A stretch of 57,163 bases of DNA, from the NCBI GenBank assembly GCA_031549565.1, contig JAVBPO010000151.1, positions 1 through 57,163 of the forward strand, read 5' to 3'. The position numbers and the translations under genes were made by a program. This document shows positions 32,371 through 40,724 of this stretch, in pieces (position 1 is the first letter of the stretch; every line of letters begins with the position of its first letter). The notes beneath the pieces are model-generated. The model was given only the letters and a program-made list of their open reading frames with translations, was not told the origin of the DNA and made no database searches. The stretch comes from JAVBSX01 sp031549565 (GTDB taxonomy: Bacteria; Planctomycetota; Planctomycetia; Pirellulales; Thermoguttaceae).

Positions 32371-33321
32371 ATGTTGTCCCGCAAAGAACTTGTCGAACAG
32401 GCGATTACGTTTCAGAATCCTTCGCGGATCCCAATCTGGTACGTCAACTGCGACCAGACGGACGGTGATGTCATGGTGTACCATCTTTCGCTCGATCGGG
32501 AAGACGGTTCCGGGGACAACGAATGGGGGTATCACCTCCAGTCGATGAACGACGGAACGATGGGACATCCGACGATGGCGTTTCTTCCCGACTGGAACGC
32601 CTTCGAGGGGTTCAAACCGCCGGAAATCCGGGAAGAACAGCGGATGGAGCGGTTGCCCGACTTTCAAAAAGTCGCCGAGGACCGGTATCTGTTGGCGTCA
32701 CTGGATCTGAGCGGGTTCACGGTCTACACGCTCCTTCGCGGATTCGAAAATTCCATGATGGACTTCCTCCTGGAAAAGGAACGTTTCGCGGAACTGATGG
32801 ACATGATCGTCGATTTCGAGAACGCAATGACGTCGCTGGCCGCAAGACGAGGTTTTCACGGCATTCATTTCGTGGACGACTGGGCGACGCAAACCGGTCT
32901 GATGATTTCCCCGAAACTCTGGCGGGAACTGTTCAAGCCGCGATACAAGAAACAATTCGACCACGCCCACCGCGAAGGACTCCACGTTTGGTATCACTGC
33001 TGCGGCGACTGCACGGAAATCGTTCCCGACTTTTACGAAATCGGCGTCGACGTGATGAATATCGCGCAACCGAACGTCGTCGCTTTGGACAAGATCGGGC
33101 CCGAATTACGGCAAAAGCTTTGTTTTCTCATGCCGATCAGTTATCAGACCGTTTCGATTTCGGGGACCGTCGAGGAGATTTACCAAGAGGCGGAGCGAAT
33201 GTACAAAATCCTCGGCGGCGAGTCCGGCGGATTCCTCGGATACGTCGAAGAATACGGCTGTATGGGAATGACGCCGCAAAATTACCGGGCCTGCTCCGAA
33301 GCGTTTCGGCGTTTGCGTTAG
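32371..33321 (+). CDS. Uroporphyrinogen decarboxylase (URO-D) family protein
   Basis: The 316-residue protein has the URO-D TIM-barrel pattern: SRKELVEQAITFQNPSRIPI at the start, FVDDWATQTGLMISPKLWRE in the middle, and WYHCCGDCTEIVPDFYEIGVD and NIAQPNV toward the end. It lacks the Arg/Asp arrangement of true HemE at the N-terminus, so it is more like the methyltransferase or MtaA/CmuA-type and catabolic relatives that are abundant in planctomycetes. The HCCGD segment could bind a metal. The substrate is unknown. The frame is open upstream inside iorA, but the ATG at 32371 fits family alignments. The TAG stop is also the first part of repeat element G2. Confidence 0.82.
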   Translation: MLSRKELVEQAITFQNPSRIPIWYVNCDQTDGDVMVYHLSLDREDGSGDNEWGYHLQSMNDGTMGHPTMAFLPDWNAFEGFKPPEIREEQRMERLPDFQKVAEDRYLLASLDLSGFTVYTLLRGFENSMMDFLLEKERFAELMDMIVDFENAMTSLAARRGFHGIHFVDDWATQTGLMISPKLWRELFKPRYKKQFDHAHREGLHVWYHCCGDCTEIVPDFYEIGVDVMNIAQPNVVALDKIGPELRQKLCFLMPISYQTVSISGTVEEIYQEAERMYKILGGESGGFLGYVEEYGCMGMTPQNYRACSEAFRRLR

Positions 33322-33396
33322 CCGGTTCGCCTGCGAACCGCTGCGCTTAATTTTCAAAATGAACGAGAGGCCCGTCGCAGGCGACGGGGCTAACAC
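33317..33396. repeat. Hairpin element G2 bridging uroD stop and cstA start
   Basis: It begins GTTAGCCGGTTCGCCTGCG, where TAG (33319-33321) is the stop of the upstream gene, and ends with CCCGTCGCAGGCGACGGGG followed by CTAACAC, one base before the cstA ATG. Two inner hairpins and the GTTAGCC/GGCTAAC ends match element G1. The complete spacer is this element. Confidence 0.9.
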
Positions 33397-33397
33397 C

Positions 33398-35230
33398 ATG
33401 TCAACGCTCCTGATCGCCGTCGTTTCCTTTTTCGGTTTCATCGTCGCCTACCGGACTTACGGGCTGTTTTTGTCGCGTAAAATATTCCAACTCCAAGACG
33501 ACGAACCGGTCCCGAGCGTCGAGCAGCGGGACGACCTCGATTTCGTGCCGACGAACCGGTTCGTGATTTTCGGACATCATTTCACGTCGATCGCGGGGAC
33601 CGGCCCGATCGTCGGTCCGGCGATCGCGATGATCTGGGGCTGGCTTCCGGCGCTGCTTTGGGTTGTTTTCGGTTCCATTTTCATCGGGGCGGTCCACGAC
33701 TTCACGGCGTTGATCCTCTCGCTCCGCAATCGCGGCCAGACGCTCGGCGATATTTCCGGGAAAATCCTCTCCCCGTCCGCCCGGCTGCTGTTTTTGCTTT
33801 TGCTCACCTTTCTGCTCGCGATCGTCGTTGCTGTGTTCGGAAATGTGATTGCCGTAACATTCGAGAGCTATCCGCTGTCGGTGATCCCGACGATGGTGTC
33901 GATTCCGCTGGCGATGATTCTCGGCGTGTTGACGTATCGGTATGGTGTCTCGATTTTTTATTCGTCGCTCGTTGCACTCTTGATTCTCGGACTTTCCGTG
34001 TTCTACGCGGCGAATCATCCGGAGTTCGCCTTTCGGATGCCCGACCTTTCGGCGAGTTTTCCGATCTTGAACCCCGTGATTCTCTGGACGGCGGTGATTT
34101 TCGTTTACTGTTATTTCGCGTCGGTGCTCCCGGTTTGGCTGCTTCTGCAACCCCGGGATTACATCAACAGTCTGATTCTGTACGTGGCACTGGGGCTGAT
34201 CGTCGTCGGGGTTTTCGTTGCAGGTGTCACGGGAAAGAGCAACCTCGCGGAATCCGCGCCGGCGGTGCGTCTTGCGGAAGCGAAGGAGTCCGGGGCGCCG
34301 CCGATTTTTCCGTTCCTGTTCATCACGGTCGCCTGCGGCGCGGTCAGCGGCTTTCACGCCCTGGTCAGCAGTGGCACCAGCTCGAAACAGGTCGCCCGAA
34401 TGAAGGACGCCCAGTACATCGGGTATGGTGCCATGCTCCTGGAGGGGGCCCTCGCGGTGATCGTGATTCTCAGTTGCACTGCGGGGATCGGCATGGGGAT
34501 CCCCAACACGACCTCGTCCGCGGAAGCAACCGGCTCTTTGACCGCGGCGGCGACGGGGGCGACTTCGGTTCCGGAAATCGTCCACGGACGCGACGCCTGG
34601 AATTTGCGTTACGCCCGGCCTTGGTCGGAGATGAACCTCGGCGAACAAGTCGGCATCTTCATCGAGGGTGGCGCGAATTTCATGCACGCGATCGGGGTGC
34701 CGTTGAAAATCGGACAGGGCATCGTCGCGATCCTGATCGCTTGTTTCGCGGCGACGACGATCGACGCTTCGCTCCGTTTGATGCGCTATGTTTTGGAAGA
34801 GCTCGGCGCAACATTTCAAATCAAGCCGATGAAGAACCGTTATTTCGCGACCGGTTTGGGATTGGCTTTGGCGACGGCTCTCGCGTTGTGTAAAGCGAAT
34901 CCGGCGGCACCTTACGGGACGGGCGGAATGATTCTTTGGCCGCTTTTCGGCGCCGGAAACCAGGTCGTCGCCGGTTTGACGCTCCTGGTCGGCGGCGTTT
35001 ACCTGATGCGCCGCAAAGTCTGGCCCGGCTATCTGCTGATTCCCGCCGCGATTATGATCACGCTTCCGCTCTGGGCGATGTCGCTGAACATTTTCAATGG
35101 GAAAACCGGCTTCTTCGCGAAAGGACAATTCCTGCTCGCCGCGATCGGGATCATCATTATTTTACTGACCTGCTGGTTGATTTACGAAGCGTACCGTGCG
35201 ATCCAAAAGAACCGGGCGACGGACGATTGA
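33398..35230 (+). CDS. cstA: Carbon starvation protein A family peptide/pyruvate transporter
   Basis: The 610-residue polytopic protein has many hydrophobic helices. It carries the CstA signature near the N-terminus (TNRFVIFGHHFTSIAGTGPIVGPAIA in two overlapping parts, then VHDFTALILSLRNRGQTLGDI). Further hallmarks are FHALVSSGTSSKQ and FAATTIDASLRLMRYVLEEL, and the GAGNQVVAGLTLLVG segment near the C-terminus. The family imports peptides or pyruvate and is often induced by nutrient limitation. The C-terminal extension that E. coli CstA has is reduced here. The ATG at 33398 begins one base after repeat element G2, so its ribosome-binding region is repeat-derived. In-frame translation of the repeat would add 13 residues and was rejected. 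Confidence 0.93.
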   Translation: MSTLLIAVVSFFGFIVAYRTYGLFLSRKIFQLQDDEPVPSVEQRDDLDFVPTNRFVIFGHHFTSIAGTGPIVGPAIAMIWGWLPALLWVVFGSIFIGAVHDFTALILSLRNRGQTLGDISGKILSPSARLLFLLLLTFLLAIVVAVFGNVIAVTFESYPLSVIPTMVSIPLAMILGVLTYRYGVSIFYSSLVALLILGLSVFYAANHPEFAFRMPDLSASFPILNPVILWTAVIFVYCYFASVLPVWLLLQPRDYINSLILYVALGLIVVGVFVAGVTGKSNLAESAPAVRLAEAKESGAPPIFPFLFITVACGAVSGFHALVSSGTSSKQVARMKDAQYIGYGAMLLEGALAVIVILSCTAGIGMGIPNTTSSAEATGSLTAAATGATSVPEIVHGRDAWNLRYARPWSEMNLGEQVGIFIEGGANFMHAIGVPLKIGQGIVAILIACFAATTIDASLRLMRYVLEELGATFQIKPMKNRYFATGLGLALATALALCKANPAAPYGTGGMILWPLFGAGNQVVAGLTLLVGGVYLMRRKVWPGYLLIPAAIMITLPLWAMSLNIFNGKTGFFAKGQFLLAAIGIIIILLTCWLIYEAYRAIQKNRATDD

Positions 35231-35263
35231 CGCCCCGGCCTTACGCCGCCCGGGGCCATGGTG

Positions 35264-38200
35264 TCATTCGACCGTGATCGTGCCAACGTCCAGCGGTTCG
35301 TCGCTCCGAGAGCCGGGGATTTCCGGGATCGTGAACTCCTGCGGGTTCGCCGAGCCGAGGTTTTTGAAATTCTCGTCGTACAAATCGACCCGAAGCATCC
35401 AGTTGCCCGCCGGAACGTCCTCCACACGAAAAGTCCCGTCCTTGGCGATCACCGCTTGATGTGCGATTTGCATCACCTGCGAGTTTTTTTCGTTCCACTT
35501 TTCACGCTCTTTCGTTGAAGGGGAGTTTTTTTCGTACTCTTCGTAGATCGCCTGAAGTTTTTTGCCCGATTCGGATTCGGTAAACGCGTTTCTCAATTCG
35601 TCCACTTTGGCCGGATCGTCTTTGACCTTTTCGATTTCTTTCCGAATTTGATCCATTTCTTCTTCCAACTCTTTCGGGAGCGGCGGCGGCACCATTCCCG
35701 GCGGAGGCGGCAGGACTTCGGAAATACAAACGCGTTGATTTTCCCCCGCGAAAATCTTCTCCAGTTCCGGCGTCATCGCGATTTTCCCGACGACGGGCCG
35801 ACCGGTTCCCCCGAGTTGCACCGTTTGACTTTCGCCCGGCTTAACGGAAACCATCATTCCGTTGAGAGCGAATCCCATGGAACCGCCGCCGCCCGTCGAA
35901 ACGTACAACATTTGATTCAAATAATAAACACCGGGCGCGACCTTTCGGAGCAGAAATCTTCCCTCTTCGTCGGTTTTCGCCGAATCGTGGATGTCAATTC
36001 TGGCAACACCACGCTGGCGGTCCACGGAACGAAGATCGACGGTTAACCCTTGTCCCGGCTTGCTTCCGATCCGGAGCGTTCCTTCGATTTTTCCCCACGG
36101 CTGGAGCTTGATCGGTGCGGCGTTCGGATGGATTGCGGTGTCATAAGTCTTCTCGAATTCCTCCTGCTCCACGCGGAGAAATCCGGCGTCATGGATCACG
36201 ACAAACGCGTACTTTTCTCCGGCGGCGGTGTCAAGCTCCATCGGCAAGAGCTTGAAAACGCCGTCCTGGTCGGATTCGGCGGTTCGGTGGGCGTGTCCCT
36301 CCAAGTACGACATCGTCAGTCCGATTCCGTCCGAAGGGGAGGAAGTCGCGTAAATCACTTTCGCGTAAGATGCCGGCTTTCCGTCCGGCGTCACGATTCG
36401 ACCGGTGCGAACAATGCTCCGCTCCGTTTCGATTTTTTGAATTTCGGCAAGTTTTTCCGGTGAAAACCGTTTCATGCGGAATACCAGTTCGATTTTCCCG
36501 GCGTTGTTATCGATGCTTTCCGAATCGCACTGCTCGTATCCGTCGGCTTCGACGCGTAAACGCCGTTCGGGATACGCACTCTCGAATCGACGCGAAAATG
36601 TCCCGTTTTTTTCGTTCGTGGTATCCTGAGTCTGCCAACTGGTTTGATGCGGCAAATTACGCAAGGCCGGCATTTCGAGATAAAACCCTTCGGTCACGCG
36701 AAACGAATCAATCGCCTTTCCCGTGGTGTCTTCGACGACTTTCCCCGTGATTTCCAGCGAATAAGCCAGCGTGATCGTTTTCGGTTCCATTCCCCCTTCG
36801 ACGTCGACGGCACGTTGTCCCATGTGTCCCGGAGCTTCGATCGTGATCGCGAACGGTCCGAACGGGGCGTCATTCCACGTCCAAACCCCTTCGTCGTCGA
36901 CGGGCAGAATGATCGATGCGGACCAGTTCTTTTCGTCCCGTAAGAAGCTGGAAAGTAGCGGCCCATAGGACTGGAACGGTCCCCAACTGTTGAGCCAGGC
37001 GTAAGCGTTGCGGATCGGTTTTCCGGCGGTGTCGACGATTTTCAAAACGAGCGGTTTCGCCGGAGGGAGTGTCAATTCGATAGGCTTGGCGTCAGGAAGC
37101 ACCTTGGTTTCCGTCCAGAAACTCGCGAAGCCGGGGGCGGAGCCGACGACGAATGTCTTTCGGGAAATCGGGCAGTTGTTGAAAACGAATCGCCCTTCGG
37201 AATTCGCCTCGACTTTTCTGTAACGCTGCTCCTGACCGCCGTAAACATCGGAGAATTCCACTTCGACTTTTGCGCCGGCGATCGGTTTGCCGGAGTTGTC
37301 TTTAATGACGCCGCCGAAATCCAATCCTTTGCGGATGGTCGTCTTTCGGGAAAACGATCCATCGGCTGCCGGAGCGAAATCAGAGAATGTGACACCTTCG
37401 ATTTCCGTCGGCAAATAATCCGGATGCAGTAAAAGCAAACCGCCCCGAGGTTCAGTGATATCCAACGGGAGCGAAGCGTAAGTCCAATGTCCTTCGGCGT
37501 CGGTCGTCGCTTCACAGGATGCACCTAAGTTGGGATCTCCATTCGTGTGACGCCCCATCGGATAGCTGAAGCTCACTTTGACATCGGCAATCGGTTTGCC
37601 TGTTTCATCGACAACGACACCACCGACGGTTTTCGCCTTTTCCAGCTTCACGCTGCACGCGGCGGGAAGATCGCCCGATTGATTTTCCAGCTCCCAGCGT
37701 GCATGAAACACCGTATAGCCGGGCTGTTGAACGGTAATCGTAAATGTACCGACATTCGATTTTTTCGGCAACTCGAAGACGGCTTTGCCGTCGGCATCCG
37801 TGTTGAATCGTTTGAAAATCCGTTGCTGATCGCGGTCGAACCGATGCGTTTTGCCGAACGCGTCGGGGATCGGTTTACCGTCCGGATCGAGAACAGTGAG
37901 CGTCATCGTCGGGTTCTCGGAATTCGTAATCGCCGAATCGAATGTTTCTTTGAGCGTCGATGGATTCTTTACGGGCCTATGTCGATTGGTGTTATTTTGA
38001 GCGTCTCCCGGATTGTTCGCGACGACGAACCGGAAGTGAAGAACTCCAGCGACGAGCAGGAGCAGTGCGAGAAATGCAATCGTAATCTTTTTCATAGCGG
38101 ACTCCTTCGGTTGGGTGATGATCAAGTTCAATAATCGGGCACGTTGGGAGAGTTTTCCTCCGGCGAACGCGGAGCGGTTGAGCAGCAGGCTCGGCGTCGT

Positions 38201-39124
38201 TTCGTGGAGGGCGAGCATCGATTCGGCGAAATGGAGTTCCCCCAGTTCGTGATCGCCGAACGCCGCGGCGTCACACGCCCATTCCGTCGCTTCCTCGAAT
38301 TTCAATGCGGCCAAATATGCCAGCGGATTGAACCAATGAAGCACGGCGAGAAAACGTACGGCACCACAAATCCACAGGTCGCGTTGCCGGTAATGCGCCA
38401 ATTCGTGTCGCAAGATTCCCGACTGGATTCGCTCGTCGGTGTCTTCCCAAAAATCCCGTGGGACGACGACCGCAGGACCACGCGGCAACGGCACCAAAGC
38501 GGGTCCGATATTATCGGTCAAAAGCATTCGCAACTTCCGCGAATCGATGCCACGCTCTTGCAGCATCCGATTCCAGGGGACCGCGTCGGCTCCGTCCACT
38601 TCGGTTGCGGTTTTCAAAGCGGCGAGAAGAAAACAGTATCGAACGATTCTTCTCACGACGAAATAAACCAATCCAGCAGCCCAGATCGCAACAAGAGCCG
38701 GGAAAACATAGGGCCGAACCGCTTCGATCCGTTGCGAAAAGGAAACCGGCGGTTCGACCGGATCGGTTGCGATTTGCGGCGTCGCAATCTGCGGCAGCTG
38801 CGGCTGCGCCGCTATTTCCAAAGTCGGCTCAACCGAAATCGGCGTCACGATCAGGGGAGCTTCGGAAAAGACCTTCGGTTCGACGAGGATCGGTGGAGCG
38901 ACAGGCGTCGGCTTTTCGGCTTCCGCGACGCGGTGCTCGACGGGAATGCTCACGGGAATTCCCGCCCCGAAAAATCCGAGCAAAAGCGTACAGCCCCAAA
39001 TCGCGCGGTGCAAACCGGGACTACGCAACGGGAAAATGCGGAGAAATATCGACACCAACAGAACGGCAACGGTCAAAATCAGCGTTTTGACGCCAAGGAG
39101 CGAAACGATTTCCACGGAACTCAT
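35264..39124 (-). CDS. BlaR1/M56-type membrane metallopeptidase with carboxypeptidase-regulatory-like repeats
   Basis: The 1286-residue protein starts with N-terminal membrane helices and an M56 peptidase domain with the zinc motif HELAH near residues 239-243 (ILRHELAHYRQRDLWICG) and the downstream EEATEWACDAAAFG. After a further helix (about 342-358, FLALLLLVAGVLHFRFVV) come several CarboxypepD_reg-like beta-sandwich repeats (for example VVDETGKPIADVKVSFSY, VIKDNSGKPIAGAKVEVEF). In BlaR1/MecR1 the metallopeptidase cleaves the BlaI repressor on ligand binding. Here the sensor is not a penicillin-binding domain but probably a cell-surface carbohydrate or peptide binder. The start ATG overlaps the blaI-like stop (ATGA), so the two are translationally coupled. 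The ligand is unknown. Confidence 0.85.
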   Translation of the reverse strand: MSSVEIVSLLGVKTLILTVAVLLVSIFLRIFPLRSPGLHRAIWGCTLLLGFFGAGIPVSIPVEHRVAEAEKPTPVAPPILVEPKVFSEAPLIVTPISVEPTLEIAAQPQLPQIATPQIATDPVEPPVSFSQRIEAVRPYVFPALVAIWAAGLVYFVVRRIVRYCFLLAALKTATEVDGADAVPWNRMLQERGIDSRKLRMLLTDNIGPALVPLPRGPAVVVPRDFWEDTDERIQSGILRHELAHYRQRDLWICGAVRFLAVLHWFNPLAYLAALKFEEATEWACDAAAFGDHELGELHFAESMLALHETTPSLLLNRSAFAGGKLSQRARLLNLIITQPKESAMKKITIAFLALLLLVAGVLHFRFVVANNPGDAQNNTNRHRPVKNPSTLKETFDSAITNSENPTMTLTVLDPDGKPIPDAFGKTHRFDRDQQRIFKRFNTDADGKAVFELPKKSNVGTFTITVQQPGYTVFHARWELENQSGDLPAACSVKLEKAKTVGGVVVDETGKPIADVKVSFSYPMGRHTNGDPNLGASCEATTDAEGHWTYASLPLDITEPRGGLLLLHPDYLPTEIEGVTFSDFAPAADGSFSRKTTIRKGLDFGGVIKDNSGKPIAGAKVEVEFSDVYGGQEQRYRKVEANSEGRFVFNNCPISRKTFVVGSAPGFASFWTETKVLPDAKPIELTLPPAKPLVLKIVDTAGKPIRNAYAWLNSWGPFQSYGPLLSSFLRDEKNWSASIILPVDDEGVWTWNDAPFGPFAITIEAPGHMGQRAVDVEGGMEPKTITLAYSLEITGKVVEDTTGKAIDSFRVTEGFYLEMPALRNLPHQTSWQTQDTTNEKNGTFSRRFESAYPERRLRVEADGYEQCDSESIDNNAGKIELVFRMKRFSPEKLAEIQKIETERSIVRTGRIVTPDGKPASYAKVIYATSSPSDGIGLTMSYLEGHAHRTAESDQDGVFKLLPMELDTAAGEKYAFVVIHDAGFLRVEQEEFEKTYDTAIHPNAAPIKLQPWGKIEGTLRIGSKPGQGLTVDLRSVDRQRGVARIDIHDSAKTDEEGRFLLRKVAPGVYYLNQMLYVSTGGGGSMGFALNGMMVSVKPGESQTVQLGGTGRPVVGKIAMTPELEKIFAGENQRVCISEVLPPPPGMVPPPLPKELEEEMDQIRKEIEKVKDDPAKVDELRNAFTESESGKKLQAIYEEYEKNSPSTKEREKWNEKNSQVMQIAHQAVIAKDGTFRVEDVPAGNWMLRVDLYDENFKNLGSANPQEFTIPEIPGSRSDEPLDVGTITVE

Positions 39125-39516
39125 GATTCATTTCTCCCTTCGTATTTTTCGATGATTTTTTTCAAGGCTTCGATTTCGGACGGTTGAAAATCGCGTTTTT
39201 CCGCCAGGTGCAGCATCAGCGGAGCGATATTGTCGCCGCAGAACGATTCGAGCTTGTCGTAGTAGGGACCGCAAACGTCTTTCCGTTTCGCGGCGGCGTC
39301 ATACAGGGCCGGATAGTGCCCGTCCCGCCGCAAAACGTTTTTGTCGACGAGCCGGTTCAGCCGCGTCTGCACGGTCGGATACGCGACCTTGCGGCCCTTG
39401 CCGAGCAGCTCCTGATGAACCTGCGTCACAGTCGCGGGACCGTGATTCCAGAGGATTTCCAATAACTCAAACTCGCCCGGAGCCAGTTTGACGGGAGGCG
39501 TCTTTTTGGGGGACAT
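39121..39516 (-). CDS. BlaI/MecI family repressor
   Basis: The 131-residue winged-HTH protein (LAPGEFELLEILWNHGPATV, KVAYPTVQTRLNRLVDKNVL) matches BlaI/MecI repressors, which block transcription of an M56 sensor and target genes until cleaved. The C-terminal dimer part (EIEALKKIIEKYEGRNES) is conserved in length. An N-terminal extension of 23 residues from an upstream ATG (39585) would pass through the operator and is unlikely, so ATG 39516 is used. It overlaps the following M56 gene by 4 bp. The operator is upstream at 39539-39573, which suggests autoregulation. Confidence 0.93.
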   Translation of the reverse strand: MSPKKTPPVKLAPGEFELLEILWNHGPATVTQVHQELLGKGRKVAYPTVQTRLNRLVDKNVLRRDGHYPALYDAAAKRKDVCGPYYDKLESFCGDNIAPLMLHLAEKRDFQPSEIEALKKIIEKYEGRNES

Positions 39517-39538
39517 GAAATTTTTAAAAAGAAGAGTG

Positions 39539-39573
39539 TTACAGAGTAATACAATCATATTATTACTCTGTAA
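39539..39573. promoter_or_regulatory. BlaI-type operator, two palindromes
   Basis: TTACAGAGTAATA (39539-39551) and TATTACTCTGTAA (39561-39573) form a perfect 13-bp inverted repeat. Each arm is itself an 11-bp palindrome of TTACNNNGTAA form, with centres 24 bp apart. They lie just before the BlaI-like gene in an AT-rich region. Two such sites suit two bound repressor dimers. Identification is by position and symmetry. Confidence 0.75.
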
Positions 39574-39612
39574 TACTTTTGTCAAGAGTGTTGGGGACTT
39601 CTTTTAAAAAAT

Positions 39613-40647
39613 TTAAAACAGTCCGCTGTCCCGATACCATCGGGCTGTTTGTTCGATCCGTTTTTGAAACGGTTGAGGAATGAAACCGAACTGTGTTCGG
39701 GCCTTTTCGTCGTCGCAGATCCAAGGGCCCCGAAGCGCTTCGCGGATTTTGTTCCAGTCGAACGGGACCTGTTTGCCGGTGATCTTTTTGACCACTTCGT
39801 AAAACAAACTCCCGACGACGCAGGCCATCGGGGGCGTTTTGAAGACGCGAATCTTTTCGATTCCGTACGCTTGAGCGATTTTCCGCCCGAAGTCGCCGAA
39901 GGTCACGAATTCCCCGCACGACGCATTGTAAATTCCCCGGCCAAGTTCCGGCGAAACATCCTCCGGCGTTGTGGGAAGGCTGTTTTTCGTGAGCCGTTCC
40001 CCGTCGACGGCGACCCGAGCGAGGAGGTTCGCCAAATCTTCCGCGTGAACGAACGAATAAAGATTATTGAAATAGCCGGGAATCAAATGAATACGCTGCT
40101 TGTAAATCATCTGAAACAACGCCGTGCTGGCGTGGTCCCCTTCCCCGATCACGTACGGCGGACGAACGATCGTGCAGGGAATCCGGTCCGCTCGATCACG
40201 GAGCTCCAACTCGGCCAAGTGTTTCGACTTTCCATAAGGGGAAATCGGCTTTGCAAAATCGGTTTCCGTAACCGGCTTGCCGTTCCGAGCCGGGCCCATT
40301 GCGGCGAGCGAAGAAATATGAATCAACCGCGGCGGACTTTGCCGGGCCAAGCACGCTTTGGCGGTGTTGATCGTTCCTTGGGTGTGAAGGTCGAAAAATC
40401 GGCGGTTGGCAACGACCTGCGCGACGCCGGCCATGTGAAACACGAAATCGACTGCATCGACCGCCGGGCGGAGCGAATCGAAATCCGTAACGTCTCCGTC
40501 GATGAATTCGACGGGATAGCGCTTCAAAAAACCACGGTCGGACGTCGGGCGGACAAGGCAGCGAACGTCGTAACCTTTTTCAATCAAATGCGGGACGACA
40601 TGCCGCCCGATAAATCCGCTCGCCCCGGTAATCAGTGCTTTGGGCAT
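39613..40647 (-). CDS. NAD(P)-dependent epimerase/dehydratase (extended SDR)
   Basis: The 344-residue protein is an extended short-chain dehydrogenase: cofactor motif GASGFIGRHVVPHL (about 7-20), LIHISSLAAMG with the active-site Ser, and SPYGKSKHLAELE with the YxxxK pair. It ends in a substrate-binding domain. Similar proteins act on nucleotide sugars, hopanoid sugars or sterols (HpnA and 3-beta-HSD-like). The substrate cannot be decided. ATG 40647 was chosen, and a TTG two codons upstream is less likely. The start lies against an array of TATCACC-like 7-bp units. Confidence 0.85.
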   Translation of the reverse strand: MPKALITGASGFIGRHVVPHLIEKGYDVRCLVRPTSDRGFLKRYPVEFIDGDVTDFDSLRPAVDAVDFVFHMAGVAQVVANRRFFDLHTQGTINTAKACLARQSPPRLIHISSLAAMGPARNGKPVTETDFAKPISPYGKSKHLAELELRDRADRIPCTIVRPPYVIGEGDHASTALFQMIYKQRIHLIPGYFNNLYSFVHAEDLANLLARVAVDGERLTKNSLPTTPEDVSPELGRGIYNASCGEFVTFGDFGRKIAQAYGIEKIRVFKTPPMACVVGSLFYEVVKKITGKQVPFDWNKIREALRGPWICDDEKARTQFGFIPQPFQKRIEQTARWYRDSGLF

Positions 40648-40724
40648 GGTCAATAAGTGAAAGGTGATAAGTGAGAGATGATAGGCGATTTTGTTTTATA
40701 TCACCTATCACCTATCACTTATCA
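40648..40724. repeat. Inverted 7-bp arrays (TGATAGG type) filling the phosphatase-epimerase spacer
   Basis: On the minus strand the phosphatase stop TGA opens TGATAAG, TGATAGG twice and TGATATA. The other arm TATCATC, TCTCACT, TATCACC, TTTCACT reaches the epimerase start. Arms are complementary around a loop of about 12 bp. Confidence 0.92.

Noticed and set aside
30582..32384. 600-codon open frame opposite iorA
   Set aside because: It is a shadow frame without any recognisable domain, whereas iorA is certain.
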